Counted from the stretch's first letter, positions 26,701 through 36,007 are shown. The stretch is 64,000 nt of DNA from an uncultured Bacteroidales bacterium (GCA_900315705.1 ONAB01000004.1:62001-126000); one strand, 5' to 3'. Notes: a model not told the origin generated them from the sequence alone. Program-made: numbers and translations.

Positions 26701-29700
26701 TGAATCATCGGATGCATTCTTAACACAACGAACAGACATATAGCTGTCTTTTGCGAGAGTGAAATTACGTATTTTACTATCGTTATATTGTAATACGTAG
26801 TAGGTAGCATAATAAGAATAAGAAGCATCCTCGGTAGAACTCCAAAAACGAGCGTATTGACCACCGCTGTAATTAAACAATCCTGCTTCAGGCGGTACAG
26901 CAGAGAAACCGGTGCGGAGGACTGTGTCGCAATGGTTTCCTGGAGTTCCTACGACGTTGGATGCTTCCCATCCTGATTCACTTGCCAATGCATCGGCTAT
27001 GTTACGCTCCCATGACCATGAAGATTCTATTGCATATACACTTACACTGTTCACATAATCGACCAACTGTGTCCATTCTACAGCACTTGGAACATGCCAT
27101 CCATCAGGGCAGATGCCCTGCACCCCAGAGGGGTTGGCACTGCTGGCAGTGGCACCACCCATCACGGCCGTCCAGTTGTAGAGGAATCCGCCTGGATAAA
27201 GATTGACAGAAGCTCCATTCGGATAATAACGGTATGCTTCACTCGAAGAGGAATTTCCTTCACCGTAGGCAATATAAACTCCATTGGCATAATGTGTGGT
27301 GCGCAGATTCTCTGCCATCCAGCACTGGGTGCCAAGTTGTACTGTAGGGTATATGTTGTTGTCCACGTCCGCAACAGTAACTGCATTCGGGCAAGGTTTA
27401 CCATCCGTATCATTATGGTATGTCGTGAAAGCCACCTCATCTCCATAGACAGTACCTATACTGTTTGTCGCATACGCCCTCACATAGTATGTTGTGCTGG
27501 GCGCGAGGCCTGTAATAGAACTTGTAAAATGCCCCAACCCCATACCATCAACGGTGTGGCTGTCATTAATGGTTGGGTTGCGCGAAGTACTCCAGCATAC
27601 GCCGCGGCTTGTCACAGTGAATCCTCCATCGGAAATTACAGTGCCTTCGCCCTCGGCTGTAGTGGAGTTGGTGCCCGAGAAGTGTAAGGTGGAGACCGTT
27701 GGGGCGGCGTTTCCTCGAACACAGCGCACGGATCTTCCACCAAGACCTTTATTTGTGGAAGATGATGCGTACTCTAATGAATTGGAACTGCAATCAAGAT
27801 ACTTGGAATAACTATCCAGATAATCTGCGGATGCGCCCCTCTGCGGGAGCCAATAATCCGCCCGAGAACCGAAATTGTTATAACTTCCGTTAGAACCATA
27901 AGTATAATCATAAGATCCGGCTGGACGGAGACCTAATCCGGAAGAGTTATTTTGTTCGGCCATGTTACAAACCTTGCAAAATTCGGCACTGTTTCCTGTC
28001 CATCCATCTTGGTGAGCTATGGTTTTACCGGTGTAATAATCATAACTATAATAGTTTTCGTTACAATTGTACGCACTTTGGCTGCTCAAAAAATCATTCA
28101 GTTGATCCCATTCGGCTGCCGTCGGGATGTGCCACCCAACTGGGCAAACTCCTTGTACTACGCTTGGAATTTCCTCACTCCGTGGTGTTCCACACATTGC
28201 CGCTCTCCAATTGTATAAATATCCGTATGTTGGAACATTGTCGGGATTGTTGTCGGGATAATACCGATACGCCTTCGTGGAAGACATGCCGGTGCCTACT
28301 GGAATAGCCGTTCCATCTGAATAACGAGTTGTCCTCATGTTTTCTCTCAACCAGCACTGGTCTCCTAACTGGATTGTATTGTAGATGTTACCATCATAAT
28401 CGGAGACTGTGGGGGTACCAAGGCATGTGCGTGTTCCAATGGAGAAATTCGTGATAATAGCACCAGGTTGTGTCCCTGTGTTTCCGTCGTTTCTCCAAAG
28501 GAACACAAACTTGGCCATGCCGTCAGGTGAAGGGTTGGCCAAATTTACGCTGATATGAACAGTATTCCCATCTGTCTGGTTGAAAACATATGGATAATTG
28601 TTTGCGGAAGTTGTTTGTGATTTGAAAGCAGAGAAATTGACAGCGTAGTTTGCATAATCTATAGGAGATTGTGTGTTGTGAGTGCCACTTGGTGTAAATG
28701 TGACAGTAGATGGAACGAGGAAGGCTTTCAAATAGTCAAAAGTGCTGTCACCACCAATTTGAACATCAAATTCTATGTGTACGGAGTCATCAGTTGGCAT
28801 GACAAAATCCTTTTCGGCCATAATAGTTGACGAAGAAGTAACGGAATAATTGGCTGTACTATTGTCACTCGTCACATATAGTGCTTTTTGTGTGCCATCA
28901 AGATACCCAATGTGCCAAATGTTGGTACAATTACCATTATTGAGTATCCAGTCGTTTTCTGAGAAATTGGTGGAGTATGGGCGGAGGGTGACAGGTACTC
29001 CTAAAGATTCATCACTGACACAACGCACCGATAAGCCTCCAGCCCATGTTGAGATAGACCAATCAAAGGTGCCGCTCCTCCAAAGACAGAATGCTTGAGC
29101 TTCGTTGTTCCCCACAAACGATGATGTCCAATAAAGTCCACGTTGGTGAAACCAAGAAGTGCTGTTGGAAGAACTGATGCCGTCTAATCGAGCACTAAAA
29201 CCAGTGGCATTTGAAGCGACTGGACAAGTGTCATTGCTGTCCCATAAATCATACGTCAAGGATTTTCCTATCTTTTTTCGGGAATTATTGCACGAATAAA
29301 TGCCAACACTACTGACATAATCTGTCAATTGCAACCATTCGCTCTTGCTTGGCAGATGCCATCCTGTAGGGCAGACCCCCTGGATGCCGCTTGGATTATC
29401 ATCACTACCATATCCATAACGGGTAGCCGCATTCCAATCATAGTAGTAACCTCCCGCGCCACTCTCAGAAGGGGGATAAAAATGAGCCATGGATGAGTTT
29501 ATAGTTGTTCCATCCGAATAATGGGCAGTGCGCATATTTTGTTTCATCCAGCATTGGGCTCCAATCTTAACAGTTTGATAGATGTTTCCATCATAATCGG
29601 AAACAACAGAAGTGCCACAGATGAGGGGACCTGTGGTAGTGAAACACATTGATTCACCATAGCTTGTCCCTTGACTATTGGTGGCATAAGCTCGCACATA

Positions 29701-31542
29701 ATATGGAGTATGAGGAAGTAGCGATATCATGTTAACGGTAAAACTGCCCGTACCATTTCCACTGGCAATGTGGCTACAGCTAGTACAGTTTGCAAAAGTG
29801 GGATTGGGAGAAGTACTCCACAAGATACCGCGTTCTGTCACCGTGGCACCGCCATCGTATGTAACGTTTCCTCCGCAGGTGGCAGTCGTGTCGGTGATGT
29901 TTGTCACCATGTTGGTTGTCACAGATGGTGTTAGAAGGGGTTTTGTGGTAAAACTCTCTTCGTTGCCATACGCCGTACCCGCACTGTTAGTGGCGTATGC
30001 CCGCACGTAATAGATTGTGTTGGGCGTTAAACCAGAGAGACTGCTGGTGAAACTGCCCAAACCACTACCATTGCTGGTATAAGAATCGGCAGTGGTCGGA
30101 TTGTGGGAGGTGCTCCAGCACACGCCGCGAACTGTTACAGAAGCCCCCCCATCGTAGGTAACTGAGCCCCCGCAATTTGCAGAGAACATTGTAATGCTAT
30201 AGGGGCTTATCTCTGCAGTGGTGACTGTAGGCGTGACTGCGGAAGTGGTGAAGGTGTATTCTTCGCCATACGCCGTGTGATAGGTTGTGCCATCATAGTT
30301 GGTTGCGTATGCCCGCACATAGTAGGTGGTGCCGGGATTCAACCCCGTAATTTCGCTGGTAAAACCACCCAAGCCGCTACCGTCAGTGGTATGAGAGCTT
30401 GATCCTCCGGTGGCAGTGGTAGGATTAGGGAACCTGCTCCAGCAGACACCTCGTGCAATCACGGAAGCACCTCCTGAGTAGGTTACATTTCCTCCACACG
30501 ATGCACTCGAACTTGTGATATTAGTAATCCCATCGGTGGTGACGGTTGGTGACACAGCAGAGGTTGTGAAACTATGTTCCTCACCATACGCAGTGCCCGC
30601 ACTGTTAGTGGCGTATGCCCGCACATAATAGGTGGTGCCGGGTGTCAGTCCCGTGAGGCTGCTTGAGAAACCACCTGTTCCACTGCCATTGGTGGTGTAG
30701 TTGTCGCTAACTGTAGGTATTTGTGATGTACTCCAACATACACCGCGAGCCGTAACCATTCCATAACCCTCATCCGTTACATTGCCACCACAATTGGCGG
30801 TGTTGGCGGTAATATTGCTCACAGAATAGGTAACAACAGTAGGCATTTGTGCCTGAATCTCCGCAAACTGCAATGTGAAATTCTGTGACGCGCCCTGTGT
30901 CTGCGTGATGCGCTGGCTTTCCACCTCCGTGTTGTTAATGGTGGCATAACCCACATATTCCATCTGGTCGCCGAAGTTGAACGGCTTGTCGGTGCTGGAT
31001 TTCAACACGACGGTGATGGTCTGCACCGTGCCAAGATAGTCGATAGTGTTGGTTTTGCCCCCATAGTTGCATATCATCTTGATGGACGATGTTTTCCCAT
31101 TCTGGCGGGCAGTCATCACATAGGTGCCAGCTGCGGACAAAGAGATGCGGAATTGATGGGTGCCAGATTGTAGAGACATTTCGCGAAATGTCTCAATGAT
31201 GCGTCCATTCACATCCATAATATCCAAATTCACCTTGCCCTCCTCCATCACTGTCAGGCTCACCTCGGTGGTGCCGCTGAAAGGGTTTGGGTTGTTCTGC
31301 GACAGAGCGAATCCGCCGTCCAGAGTGTGGTCGTCAATGCCCGTGCCGTTCTGCATGGTCAGCACCGTGTCGGGCCAGTAAATGGTCTCCTGCCAGCTCT
31401 TGGTCAGATTGGTTATGATAACCCTGTTGAGCTGCACATAATGGTTTGCAGCGTCCTTTGCGGTGAAGGTGAGGGTGACGGTCTGGGCAAACAAAGTGCT
31501 CACAAAAAATGCTGTTGCAATTACAAAAAGAAGTTTCTTCAT
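23758..31542 (-). CDS. Giant exported FISUMP / Fn3-like repeat protein (about 2594 aa)
   Basis: Start taken at the inner ATG (MKKLLFVIATAFF); the first ATG is three codons upstream (residue numbers here count from it). Order: signal peptide (ends LFAQ, about 22); beta domain; T9SS-tail-like domain 82-165 (LSQNNPNPFSGTTEV, LDIMDVNGRI, GTYVMTARQNG); four Fn3-like repeats 237-640; FISUMP 1 at 645-845; a jelly-roll choice-of-anchor-like insert 850-1040 (NFSENDWILNN ... FVFLWRNDGN); FISUMP 2 at 1045-1275; FISUMP 3 at 1385-1610; FISUMP 4 at 1725-1940; FISUMP 5 at 2053-2260; FISUMP 6 at 2377-2597. Single Fn3-like repeats separate modules 2 to 6. It ends exactly at a module end, with no C-terminal sorting signal. 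It lies 25 bases downstream of the 817-aa paralogue in the same operon. Confidence 0.9.
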   Translation of the reverse strand: MKKLLFVIATAFFVSTLFAQTVTLTFTAKDAANHYVQLNRVIITNLTKSWQETIYWPDTVLTMQNGTGIDDHTLDGGFALSQNNPNPFSGTTEVSLTVMEEGKVNLDIMDVNGRIIETFREMSLQSGTHQFRISLSAAGTYVMTARQNGKTSSIKMICNYGGKTNTIDYLGTVQTITVVLKSSTDKPFNFGDQMEYVGYATINNTEVESQRITQTQGASQNFTLQFAEIQAQMPTVVTYSVSNITANTANCGGNVTDEGYGMVTARGVCWSTSQIPTVSDNYTTNGSGTGGFSSSLTGLTPGTTYYVRAYATNSAGTAYGEEHSFTTSAVSPTVTTDGITNITSSSASCGGNVTYSGGASVIARGVCWSRFPNPTTATGGSSSHTTDGSGLGGFTSEITGLNPGTTYYVRAYATNYDGTTYHTAYGEEYTFTTSAVTPTVTTAEISPYSITMFSANCGGSVTYDGGASVTVRGVCWSTSHNPTTADSYTSNGSGLGSFTSSLSGLTPNTIYYVRAYATNSAGTAYGNEESFTTKPLLTPSVTTNMVTNITDTTATCGGNVTYDGGATVTERGILWSTSPNPTFANCTSCSHIASGNGTGSFTVNMISLLPHTPYYVRAYATNSQGTSYGESMCFTTTGPLICGTSVVSDYDGNIYQTVKIGAQCWMKQNMRTAHYSDGTTINSSMAHFYPPSESGAGGYYYDWNAATRYGYGSDDNPSGIQGVCPTGWHLPSKSEWLQLTDYVSSVGIYSCNNSRKKIGKSLTYDLWDSNDTCPVASNATGFSARLDGISSSNSTSWFHQRGLYWTSSFVGNNEAQAFCLWRSGTFDWSISTWAGGLSVRCVSDESLGVPVTLRPYSTNFSENDWILNNGNCTNIWHIGYLDGTQKALYVTSDNSTANYSVTSSSTIMAEKDFVMPTDDSVHIEFDVQIGGDSTFDYLKAFLVPSTVTFTPSGTHNTQSPIDYANYAVNFSAFKSQTTSANNYPYVFNQTDGNTVHISVNLANPSPDGMAKFVFLWRNDGNTGTQPGAIITNFSIGTRTCLGTPTVSDYDGNIYNTIQLGDQCWLRENMRTTRYSDGTAIPVGTGMSSTKAYRYYPDNNPDNVPTYGYLYNWRAAMCGTPRSEEIPSVVQGVCPVGWHIPTAAEWDQLNDFLSSQSAYNCNENYYSYDYYTGKTIAHQDGWTGNSAEFCKVCNMAEQNNSSGLGLRPAGSYDYTYGSNGSYNNFGSRADYWLPQRGASADYLDSYSKYLDCSSNSLEYASSSTNKGLGGRSVRCVRGNAAPTVSTLHFSGTNSTTAEGEGTVISDGGFTVTSRGVCWSTSRNPTINDSHTVDGMGLGHFTSSITGLAPSTTYYVRAYATNSIGTVYGDEVAFTTYHNDTDGKPCPNAVTVADVDNNIYPTVQLGTQCWMAENLRTTHYANGVYIAYGEGNSSSSEAYRYYPNGASVNLYPGGFLYNWTAVMGGATASSANPSGVQGICPDGWHVPSAVEWTQLVDYVNSVSVYAIESSWSWERNIADALASESGWEASNVVGTPGNHCDTVLRTGFSAVPPEAGLFNYSGGQYARFWSSTEDASYSYYATYYVLQYNDSKIRNFTLAKDSYMSVRCVKNASDDSSSIGVTTAHVSNITNNSATSGGCAYSSNPAAVTARGVCWSTLQHPTITDNHTNDGSGTGTFSSTLTGIRTNTLYYIRAYITTNAGTYYGNERSFSIMDSNYDAQPCIGTSNVDNIYNTVQIGTQCWMKENLRTTHYANGTPITLGTVLSDTIAYYYYPGANMYYTNTYGLLYNWKAAFGDDAANVESNLPVQGICPTGWHLPRSYEWKDLVQYVGNQSRYQCGGNIQNISKALAATTGWTGNSSNVCYPCNDLSSNNATGFTALPANYITNSINESVGSNTCFWVCPSDGINSLFSIVWHSATISLSSSLSNPNYKYGCSIRCLRDALYDESSTTPNVAVTTGSASSITTTSALLSGTVFNPENVTIIAQGFQWKDDSESVYNTVNVQGDILSYSLTGLTSDNNYKYRTFVTTAQGSVYGPEISFATMYVPGTPCSGTPTVTDYDGNIYNTVKIGQQCWMKENLRTTHYANSVGIPLGTTTSSTVAYRYAPNSDTTNVATYGYLYNGPAIMNGATSSEANPSGVQGICPSGWHVPSNAEWIQLTSYVSSIPEFTCGGDNRNIAKALAANFGWSSDNGNCTVGNNLSANDITGFSALPSGYYCSNANDFSTKAYYWGSAWNISNNSAKVNSGSISLQCGISVRCLRDENYSVLTWPSVFTNLLDNITYTTASCGVSVLSDGGATVTERGVCWSTSPNPTTSDSHTVDGSGTGSFTSNVTGLLAGTIYYLRAYATNSVGTSYGDEISFTTHYSHTPASHPCPGASTVTDYDGNMYNTVLIGNQCWMKENLRTTHYANGASIPLDNSTSTTTASCYYPNNDSSNVFIYGYLYNWPAVMHGANSSSSIPSCVQGICPNGWHVPSDAEWTQLTDYVSSQSEYVCGEYTSSIAKALASHAKWNIVSITCAVGNVPTDNNATEFSALPAGSYFSSAGATFNNNAFFWSATGSGSSYAYYRKLSFNVNSMERYSVDHRYKYSVRCLKD

Positions 31543-31567
31543 ACTTGTCAACTTGTATTGTTATAGG

Positions 31568-34021
31568 CTAATTCTTCACACAACGGACGGATTGTCCACA
31601 GGCTTTATCAGACCAAGGCCAAGAATCGATAATTGCTTCATCATATTTTATACGAAAACAATACGCTTGGTAAGAATATGTCGGTCTGACTGTGCAACTC
31701 CAGAAACTTGCTTGCTGGTTAATTTCGTAATAACTGCTCATGTTAGTAACAAGAGTGTCAAGAACAGCAGAAGAACCTGGCCCGCCACTATTAAACACAC
31801 GATATGGGATTTCGCCAGCGGGCAATGCCGAAAAACCTGTGGAATTATTTGGCTGCCCAGCAAAACCTGGCGCACAATAACCAGATTGCCAAGTTCCTCC
31901 CCATACTGTCCATCCCGTAGTGGCCGCCAAGGATTTTGCAATATTTGCACTGTCGTCATTGCATAAAAAAGCATACGTGCCGCTCACAAAGTCTGTCAAC
32001 TGCATCCACTCCGTCCAGCTCGGCAAATGCCAGCCATTGGGACAAACGCCCTGCACGCCGCTCGGGTTTGCGCTGCTGGAGGAATGGTTTCTCATCACCG
32101 CTTTCCAATTATACATGTACCCATAAGTGTTCAGGTTTGAAGCGTTAAGTCCAGGATAATAACGGTATGCTGTTGACTGTGATGCGTATGTGTTTTCCAG
32201 AGGGATGCTAACACCATCGGCATAGCGGGTGGTGCGCAGATTTTCTTTCATCCAACATTGGTTTCCTATCTTAACTGTATTGTAAACATTTCCGTCGATG
32301 TCTGTAACTGTTGGAGCTTCGGAGCAGGCTTGAGGAATGTACTGCGTTACGAACACTAGTTCTTCACCGTAGGCTGTACCGCTGCTGTTGGTAGCGTAAG
32401 CGCGGATATAATAGCGATGCCCCCTCTCAAGTCCGGAGACTGCAGATGTGAAAACACTTGTGCCACTTCCGTCTGTCGTGTGGCTGTCGTTCACGGTGGG
32501 GTTCGGCGAGGTGCTCCAACACATCCCCCTCGCGGTAACTGCAGAGCTTCCGCCATCCAGGACATTGCCTATGCAACTCGCGCTTGTTTGAGTGATGGCA
32601 CTGACCTGCATCGTCCGTACCACAGGCAGATAGTCGCCCCCTTTTATACAACGTACAGATCCCCCTGTTGAGTATCTATCGCCTCCCATTTCTGCCATCC
32701 AACTAAAATTAAACAAACGAAAATCCGTTGCTTGATTATGTCCGTTTTTTGTCGTACTCCAAAACATTGTCCATTCGCCCAAATCAGAAGCATGCAATGA
32801 ATAACTGCTAAAACAACCTGCTGGATAGGCCGAAAAACCTGTTGCATTGTTGTTGTCTTGTTGATTACCAGCTGCACAAAAATTTCCATGGCTGGGTGTC
32901 CAGCCTTCGGCAGAAGCCAGAGATTTAGCGATGGCAGTGCTGTCATAGTCGCACCAGTACTGGCTAAGACTGCTCACATGGTGTTTCAACTGCAAGAATT
33001 CCGTTTCGCTTGGCAAATGCCAACCATCAGGACATACGCCTTGTATTCCGCTCGGGTTATAGGATGAATGAACGGCTTCTCCCATAACCGCTTTCCAGTT
33101 ATAGAGATAACCGTATGTGGAAACATTGCTTGCGTTGTTGCCTGGATAATAACGGTATGCCACTGAAGAGGAAGTGTCAGTCCCTAATGCAATGGCTGTG
33201 CCGTCAGCATAGCGGGTGGTGCGCAGGTTCTCTTTCATCCAGCACTGTTGGCCAATCTGCACTGTATTGTATGTGTTGCCGTCAACATCAGTCATAGTGT
33301 TGGTGCCAGGACATGGTTGTCCGTGTGATACTTCGCTGAAATTCAACGCAATAGTTTCTTCATAGAGAAGTTGGTGGGAAATCTGCCCGCTTTCACACTC
33401 GGTATTGTTAATGATGGCGTATCCTTTGATAACCAGGTCGTCTCCATACGACCACGGCCGATTGACACTTCCTTTAGGCTTTAAATTGTCGCCCTTTGTG
33501 CCATTGAAATTTATGATTTCAATGGAGTTGGCTCCGCCACCACCATTGTTAATCATCTTAATGCTGACAGATTTATCTCCTTGATGGGCTGTTAGCATAT
33601 ATGTTTGAGGTGATGAAAGACTAACACGGAATGTATAGGTGCCTGCTTGAACATTGGAGATGTCTTTTGACAGCACTGCCCGACCTCCTATATCTGTAAT
33701 TTCAATATGGAGTCTGCCTGCTTCAGTAGTCATAATTTGAACATCAGTTAAACCTGAAAACGGATTTGGAGTGTTTTGTGACAATTTGAAGTCATTTGAC
33801 ATTTCTTGGACAGGAATGTCAGTCCCATTGTTTATGGTCAGCACCGTGTCGGGCCAGTAAATGGTCTCCTGCCAGCTCTTGGTCAGATTGGTTATGATAA
33901 CCCTGTTGAGCTGCACATAATGGTTGGCCGCATCCCGTCCCGTAAAAGTAAGGGTGATGGTCTGGGCAAATAATGTGCCTATAGTAAGAAATATAACAAG
34001 CGTGGATACGATTTTTCTCAT
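31568..34021 (-). CDS. Exported FISUMP / Fn3-like protein (817 aa)
   Basis: Signal peptide ends LFAQ (about 20). Residues 20-75 nearly repeat the giant neighbour (DAANHYVQLNRVIITN, SWQETIYWPDTVLT). A T9SS-tail-like domain lies at 79-160 (LSQNTPNPFSGLTDV, LHIEITDIGGRA). FISUMP modules are at about 235-455 and 560-817, with one Fn3-like repeat between them (ARGMCWSTSPNPTVND). It ends SVRCVKN. It is the middle gene of a three-gene operon: lipoprotein (34057-34977), this gene (35-base gap), giant FISUMP (25-base gap). Function unknown; it is exported and probably surface-associated. Confidence 0.9.
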   Translation of the reverse strand: MRKIVSTLVIFLTIGTLFAQTITLTFTGRDAANHYVQLNRVIITNLTKSWQETIYWPDTVLTINNGTDIPVQEMSNDFKLSQNTPNPFSGLTDVQIMTTEAGRLHIEITDIGGRAVLSKDISNVQAGTYTFRVSLSSPQTYMLTAHQGDKSVSIKMINNGGGGANSIEIINFNGTKGDNLKPKGSVNRPWSYGDDLVIKGYAIINNTECESGQISHQLLYEETIALNFSEVSHGQPCPGTNTMTDVDGNTYNTVQIGQQCWMKENLRTTRYADGTAIALGTDTSSSVAYRYYPGNNASNVSTYGYLYNWKAVMGEAVHSSYNPSGIQGVCPDGWHLPSETEFLQLKHHVSSLSQYWCDYDSTAIAKSLASAEGWTPSHGNFCAAGNQQDNNNATGFSAYPAGCFSSYSLHASDLGEWTMFWSTTKNGHNQATDFRLFNFSWMAEMGGDRYSTGGSVRCIKGGDYLPVVRTMQVSAITQTSASCIGNVLDGGSSAVTARGMCWSTSPNPTVNDSHTTDGSGTSVFTSAVSGLERGHRYYIRAYATNSSGTAYGEELVFVTQYIPQACSEAPTVTDIDGNVYNTVKIGNQCWMKENLRTTRYADGVSIPLENTYASQSTAYRYYPGLNASNLNTYGYMYNWKAVMRNHSSSSANPSGVQGVCPNGWHLPSWTEWMQLTDFVSGTYAFLCNDDSANIAKSLAATTGWTVWGGTWQSGYCAPGFAGQPNNSTGFSALPAGEIPYRVFNSGGPGSSAVLDTLVTNMSSYYEINQQASFWSCTVRPTYSYQAYCFRIKYDEAIIDSWPWSDKACGQSVRCVKN

Positions 34022-34056
34022 AATCTGTTTTATACATTTTATATTTTATCATGACA

Positions 34057-34977
34057 TTACCGTGCCGGAACATACGTCAAAGTGAATGTATAATAGCCTT
34101 TTGTGGCGTTCTTGTATTCATCATCAATATACGTGAACGAAATTTTCAGCATGTCGGTTGTCAAGCTGATGATTCTGCATTCTTCAATTGCAGGATCGTA
34201 TGTGTTAGGATTTTCACCATAGATAAATGGAATCTGCATGTACAAATAAGCTGGGTTATCGGGATTGTCAAAATGCCATTGTCCTAAAGATGTCTCTTGA
34301 GTGTACCCATAGTCAAAATCTTCCGAAGGTATAATATAGCTGGGCTCCACCGAATGAGTACCATCGGATGAAAAACGAATAATGTCATCTATTTCAAAAT
34401 CAAAAAGATAGCCATGCATCAAATCTTCTACGAATGCGCCATATGACAATACATAACTCGGACTGCTTGTCGCTTCTGACAACACCCATCCAGAGGGGAT
34501 TGTCAGTAATTCCAGTGGGGTATGTGGTTCTGGTGGTTCTGGAACAGGAACTGTGGTAAAAGACACCTCATTCCCGTATGTCACATCATCATAATGCGTA
34601 TTACTGCAATAGTACGCCCGGACGTAATAGGTGGTTCCAGGTTCCAAGTCAGTGAGCTCTGTGTTGTACTCGCAGGGGCCATAGCCGTCTAATGTGTGAT
34701 AGTCGTCTAAGGTTGGGGTACCAGTGGTGTTGAGACACACGCCATGTGGGCCTCCGGCATTGTTTGCATTTATTATGCCTCCGGTTTTCGCACTCGTGGT
34801 AGTAATCTCGACAACTTGCTTGGTGGTAATCGGTTTCATGTTCTCACGATTACAGCCCGCAGTTATGAATACACAAATTGCTGCAATACAAATAAATGCT
34901 GCAACGATTAAAATGGAATGGATTCTTCCTTCCTTTTGGATGATGTACTCACCCGAAATTGATGATTTTGCTGCCAT
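34057..34977 (-). CDS. Fn3-like lipoprotein of the FISUMP operon
   Basis: 306 aa. An unusually long cytoplasmic start (about 22 residues) precedes a hydrophobic stretch ending FITAGC, a weak lipobox; it may instead be a membrane anchor. Residues about 50-140 are an Fn3-like repeat of the same family as in the FISUMP proteins (HGVCLNTTGTPTLDDYHTLDGYG ... GTTYYVRAYYC), followed by a Pro-rich hinge and a beta-rich C-terminal domain of about 150 aa that I do not recognise (LYMQIPFIYGE, TKGYYTFTLTYV). First gene of the operon; its promoter has a hairpin at 35003-35034. Confidence 0.75.
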   Translation of the reverse strand: MAAKSSISGEYIIQKEGRIHSILIVAAFICIAAICVFITAGCNRENMKPITTKQVVEITTTSAKTGGIINANNAGGPHGVCLNTTGTPTLDDYHTLDGYGPCEYNTELTDLEPGTTYYVRAYYCSNTHYDDVTYGNEVSFTTVPVPEPPEPHTPLELLTIPSGWVLSEATSSPSYVLSYGAFVEDLMHGYLFDFEIDDIIRFSSDGTHSVEPSYIIPSEDFDYGYTQETSLGQWHFDNPDNPAYLYMQIPFIYGENPNTYDPAIEECRIISLTTDMLKISFTYIDDEYKNATKGYYTFTLTYVPAR

Positions 34978-35002
34978 AATTTATACTGTAAATAAAAGAA
35001 TA

Positions 35003-35034
35003 GCGTGTCTCAAATGAAACACGCCGCAAAAATA
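35003..35034 (-). promoter_or_regulatory. Promoter -7 box followed at once by a GC-rich hairpin (FISUMP operon)
   Basis: TATTTTTG on the minus strand (35034-35027) is followed by GCGTGTTTCA / TGAGACACGC (35024-35003), a stem of about nine pairs with one G-U. The layout is the same as the pheT leader: a -7 box directly abutting a hairpin. Confidence 0.5.
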
Positions 35035-35135
35035 GGAATATAGCGAGCTGGTGTTTTGGTCCTAATTGGTCCTAATTAGCTGTTAGCCGTTAGCTATTGG
35101 CTATTAGCTGTAGCGGGCTGTGAAAATATTTTTTC

Positions 35136-35143
35136 TACTTTTG
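35136..35143 (+). promoter_or_regulatory. Bacteroidota -7 box upstream of the DUF3298 lipoprotein
   Basis: TACTTTTG on the plus strand, 24 bases before the ATG at 35168. The stretch between the two divergent promoters (35040-35120) is made of short direct repeats (TTGGTCCTAA twice; TTAGCTGTTAGCCGTTAGCTA). Confidence 0.5.
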
Positions 35144-35167
35144 CATCCCCAAAAAAACAACATCACG

Positions 35168-36007
35168 ATGAAACACAAACTCTTTCTCCCCCTGCTCATT
35201 ATGGCCTGCGTCGTCACAGGATGCAACAAACCCTTAGGCCCGTTCGCCACCATCAGTATCTCGGGAAGCCATTGCTTTATGGTCAAAACCGACGACCCCT
35301 ACCTGCCCGAAGAGATGAACCCCTACGGCGTGGAGAACAGCTACACCCTCGTCTGGCCCCTCAAAGGGATGATGACCCAAGAGGCCGAGAAAGAACTCAT
35401 CTGGCAGGTGTTCGCCGACAGCACCGCCTCCTCCGTGAACGAGGCCGCTAAAAAATGGATGAAGAATATGTGGCTGTATGACGATGAGGTCAAAGCGGTG
35501 TCAACCCGACCTCTCGACAAAGTGGACGATCAGAAGCCATACACCTACGCCCACCTCCAGAACAGTCTCCGGGAAGACGGCGAGCTGGTGACCTTCACCA
35601 ACGCCACCGAGACCTTCCTGGCCGGCGCCGCCCACGGCTCCTACATCGTGGAATACCTCACCTACGACCGCAAGAAAAAACGCGTGGTGCATCTCAACGA
35701 CCTGGTGGACACCTCCAAACTCGGTGAGATCATCGTCCGCGCCGTGCAGGACTTGACCGTCAACAAAGAGGTGCTCGACTGTATGTTCGACGAGTACAAG
35801 AACGCGGAGAAGATCATCGTCCCCGACAACTTCTTCATCGACAGCACCCGGAGCACCATCAACATCGTGTTCCAGCAATACGACATCACTCCCTACGCCT
35901 GCGGCCTGCAGACCGTGGTAGTGCCCATCTACTGGCTCTCCAAGCACACAGAACTCACCCCGTACGCGAAGAAATTGTTCGGGAAAGAGAGCTATATTAA
36001 GAATTAA
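35168..36007 (+). CDS. DUF3298-type lipoprotein
   Basis: 279 aa from the ATG at 35168; the frame is open further upstream but only through the promoter. Lipobox VVTGC (cysteine near 19). The C-terminal half fits DUF3298 (the RsiV-like family): FLAGAAHGSYIVEYLTYD, VVHLNDLVD, FFIDSTRSTINIVFQQYD, ITPYACGLQTVVVPIY. It is a periplasmic/outer-membrane lipoprotein; in other bacteria such domains bind small ligands such as lysozyme or peptidoglycan parts, but no ligand can be claimed here. It converges with tcdA. Confidence 0.82.
   Translation: MKHKLFLPLLIMACVVTGCNKPLGPFATISISGSHCFMVKTDDPYLPEEMNPYGVENSYTLVWPLKGMMTQEAEKELIWQVFADSTASSVNEAAKKWMKNMWLYDDEVKAVSTRPLDKVDDQKPYTYAHLQNSLREDGELVTFTNATETFLAGAAHGSYIVEYLTYDRKKKRVVHLNDLVDTSKLGEIIVRAVQDLTVNKEVLDCMFDEYKNAEKIIVPDNFFIDSTRSTINIVFQQYDITPYACGLQTVVVPIYWLSKHTELTPYAKKLFGKESYIKN

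Noticed and set aside
14809..34021. Recurring DNA motifs (CTCATCCAGCA, GTAGTAGGTGGTG) as interspersed regulatory repeats or a CRISPR
   Set aside because: They fall in frame at the same codons of FISUMP (CWMxEN) and Fn3-like (TTYYVRA) units, so they are protein-repeat coding sequence.
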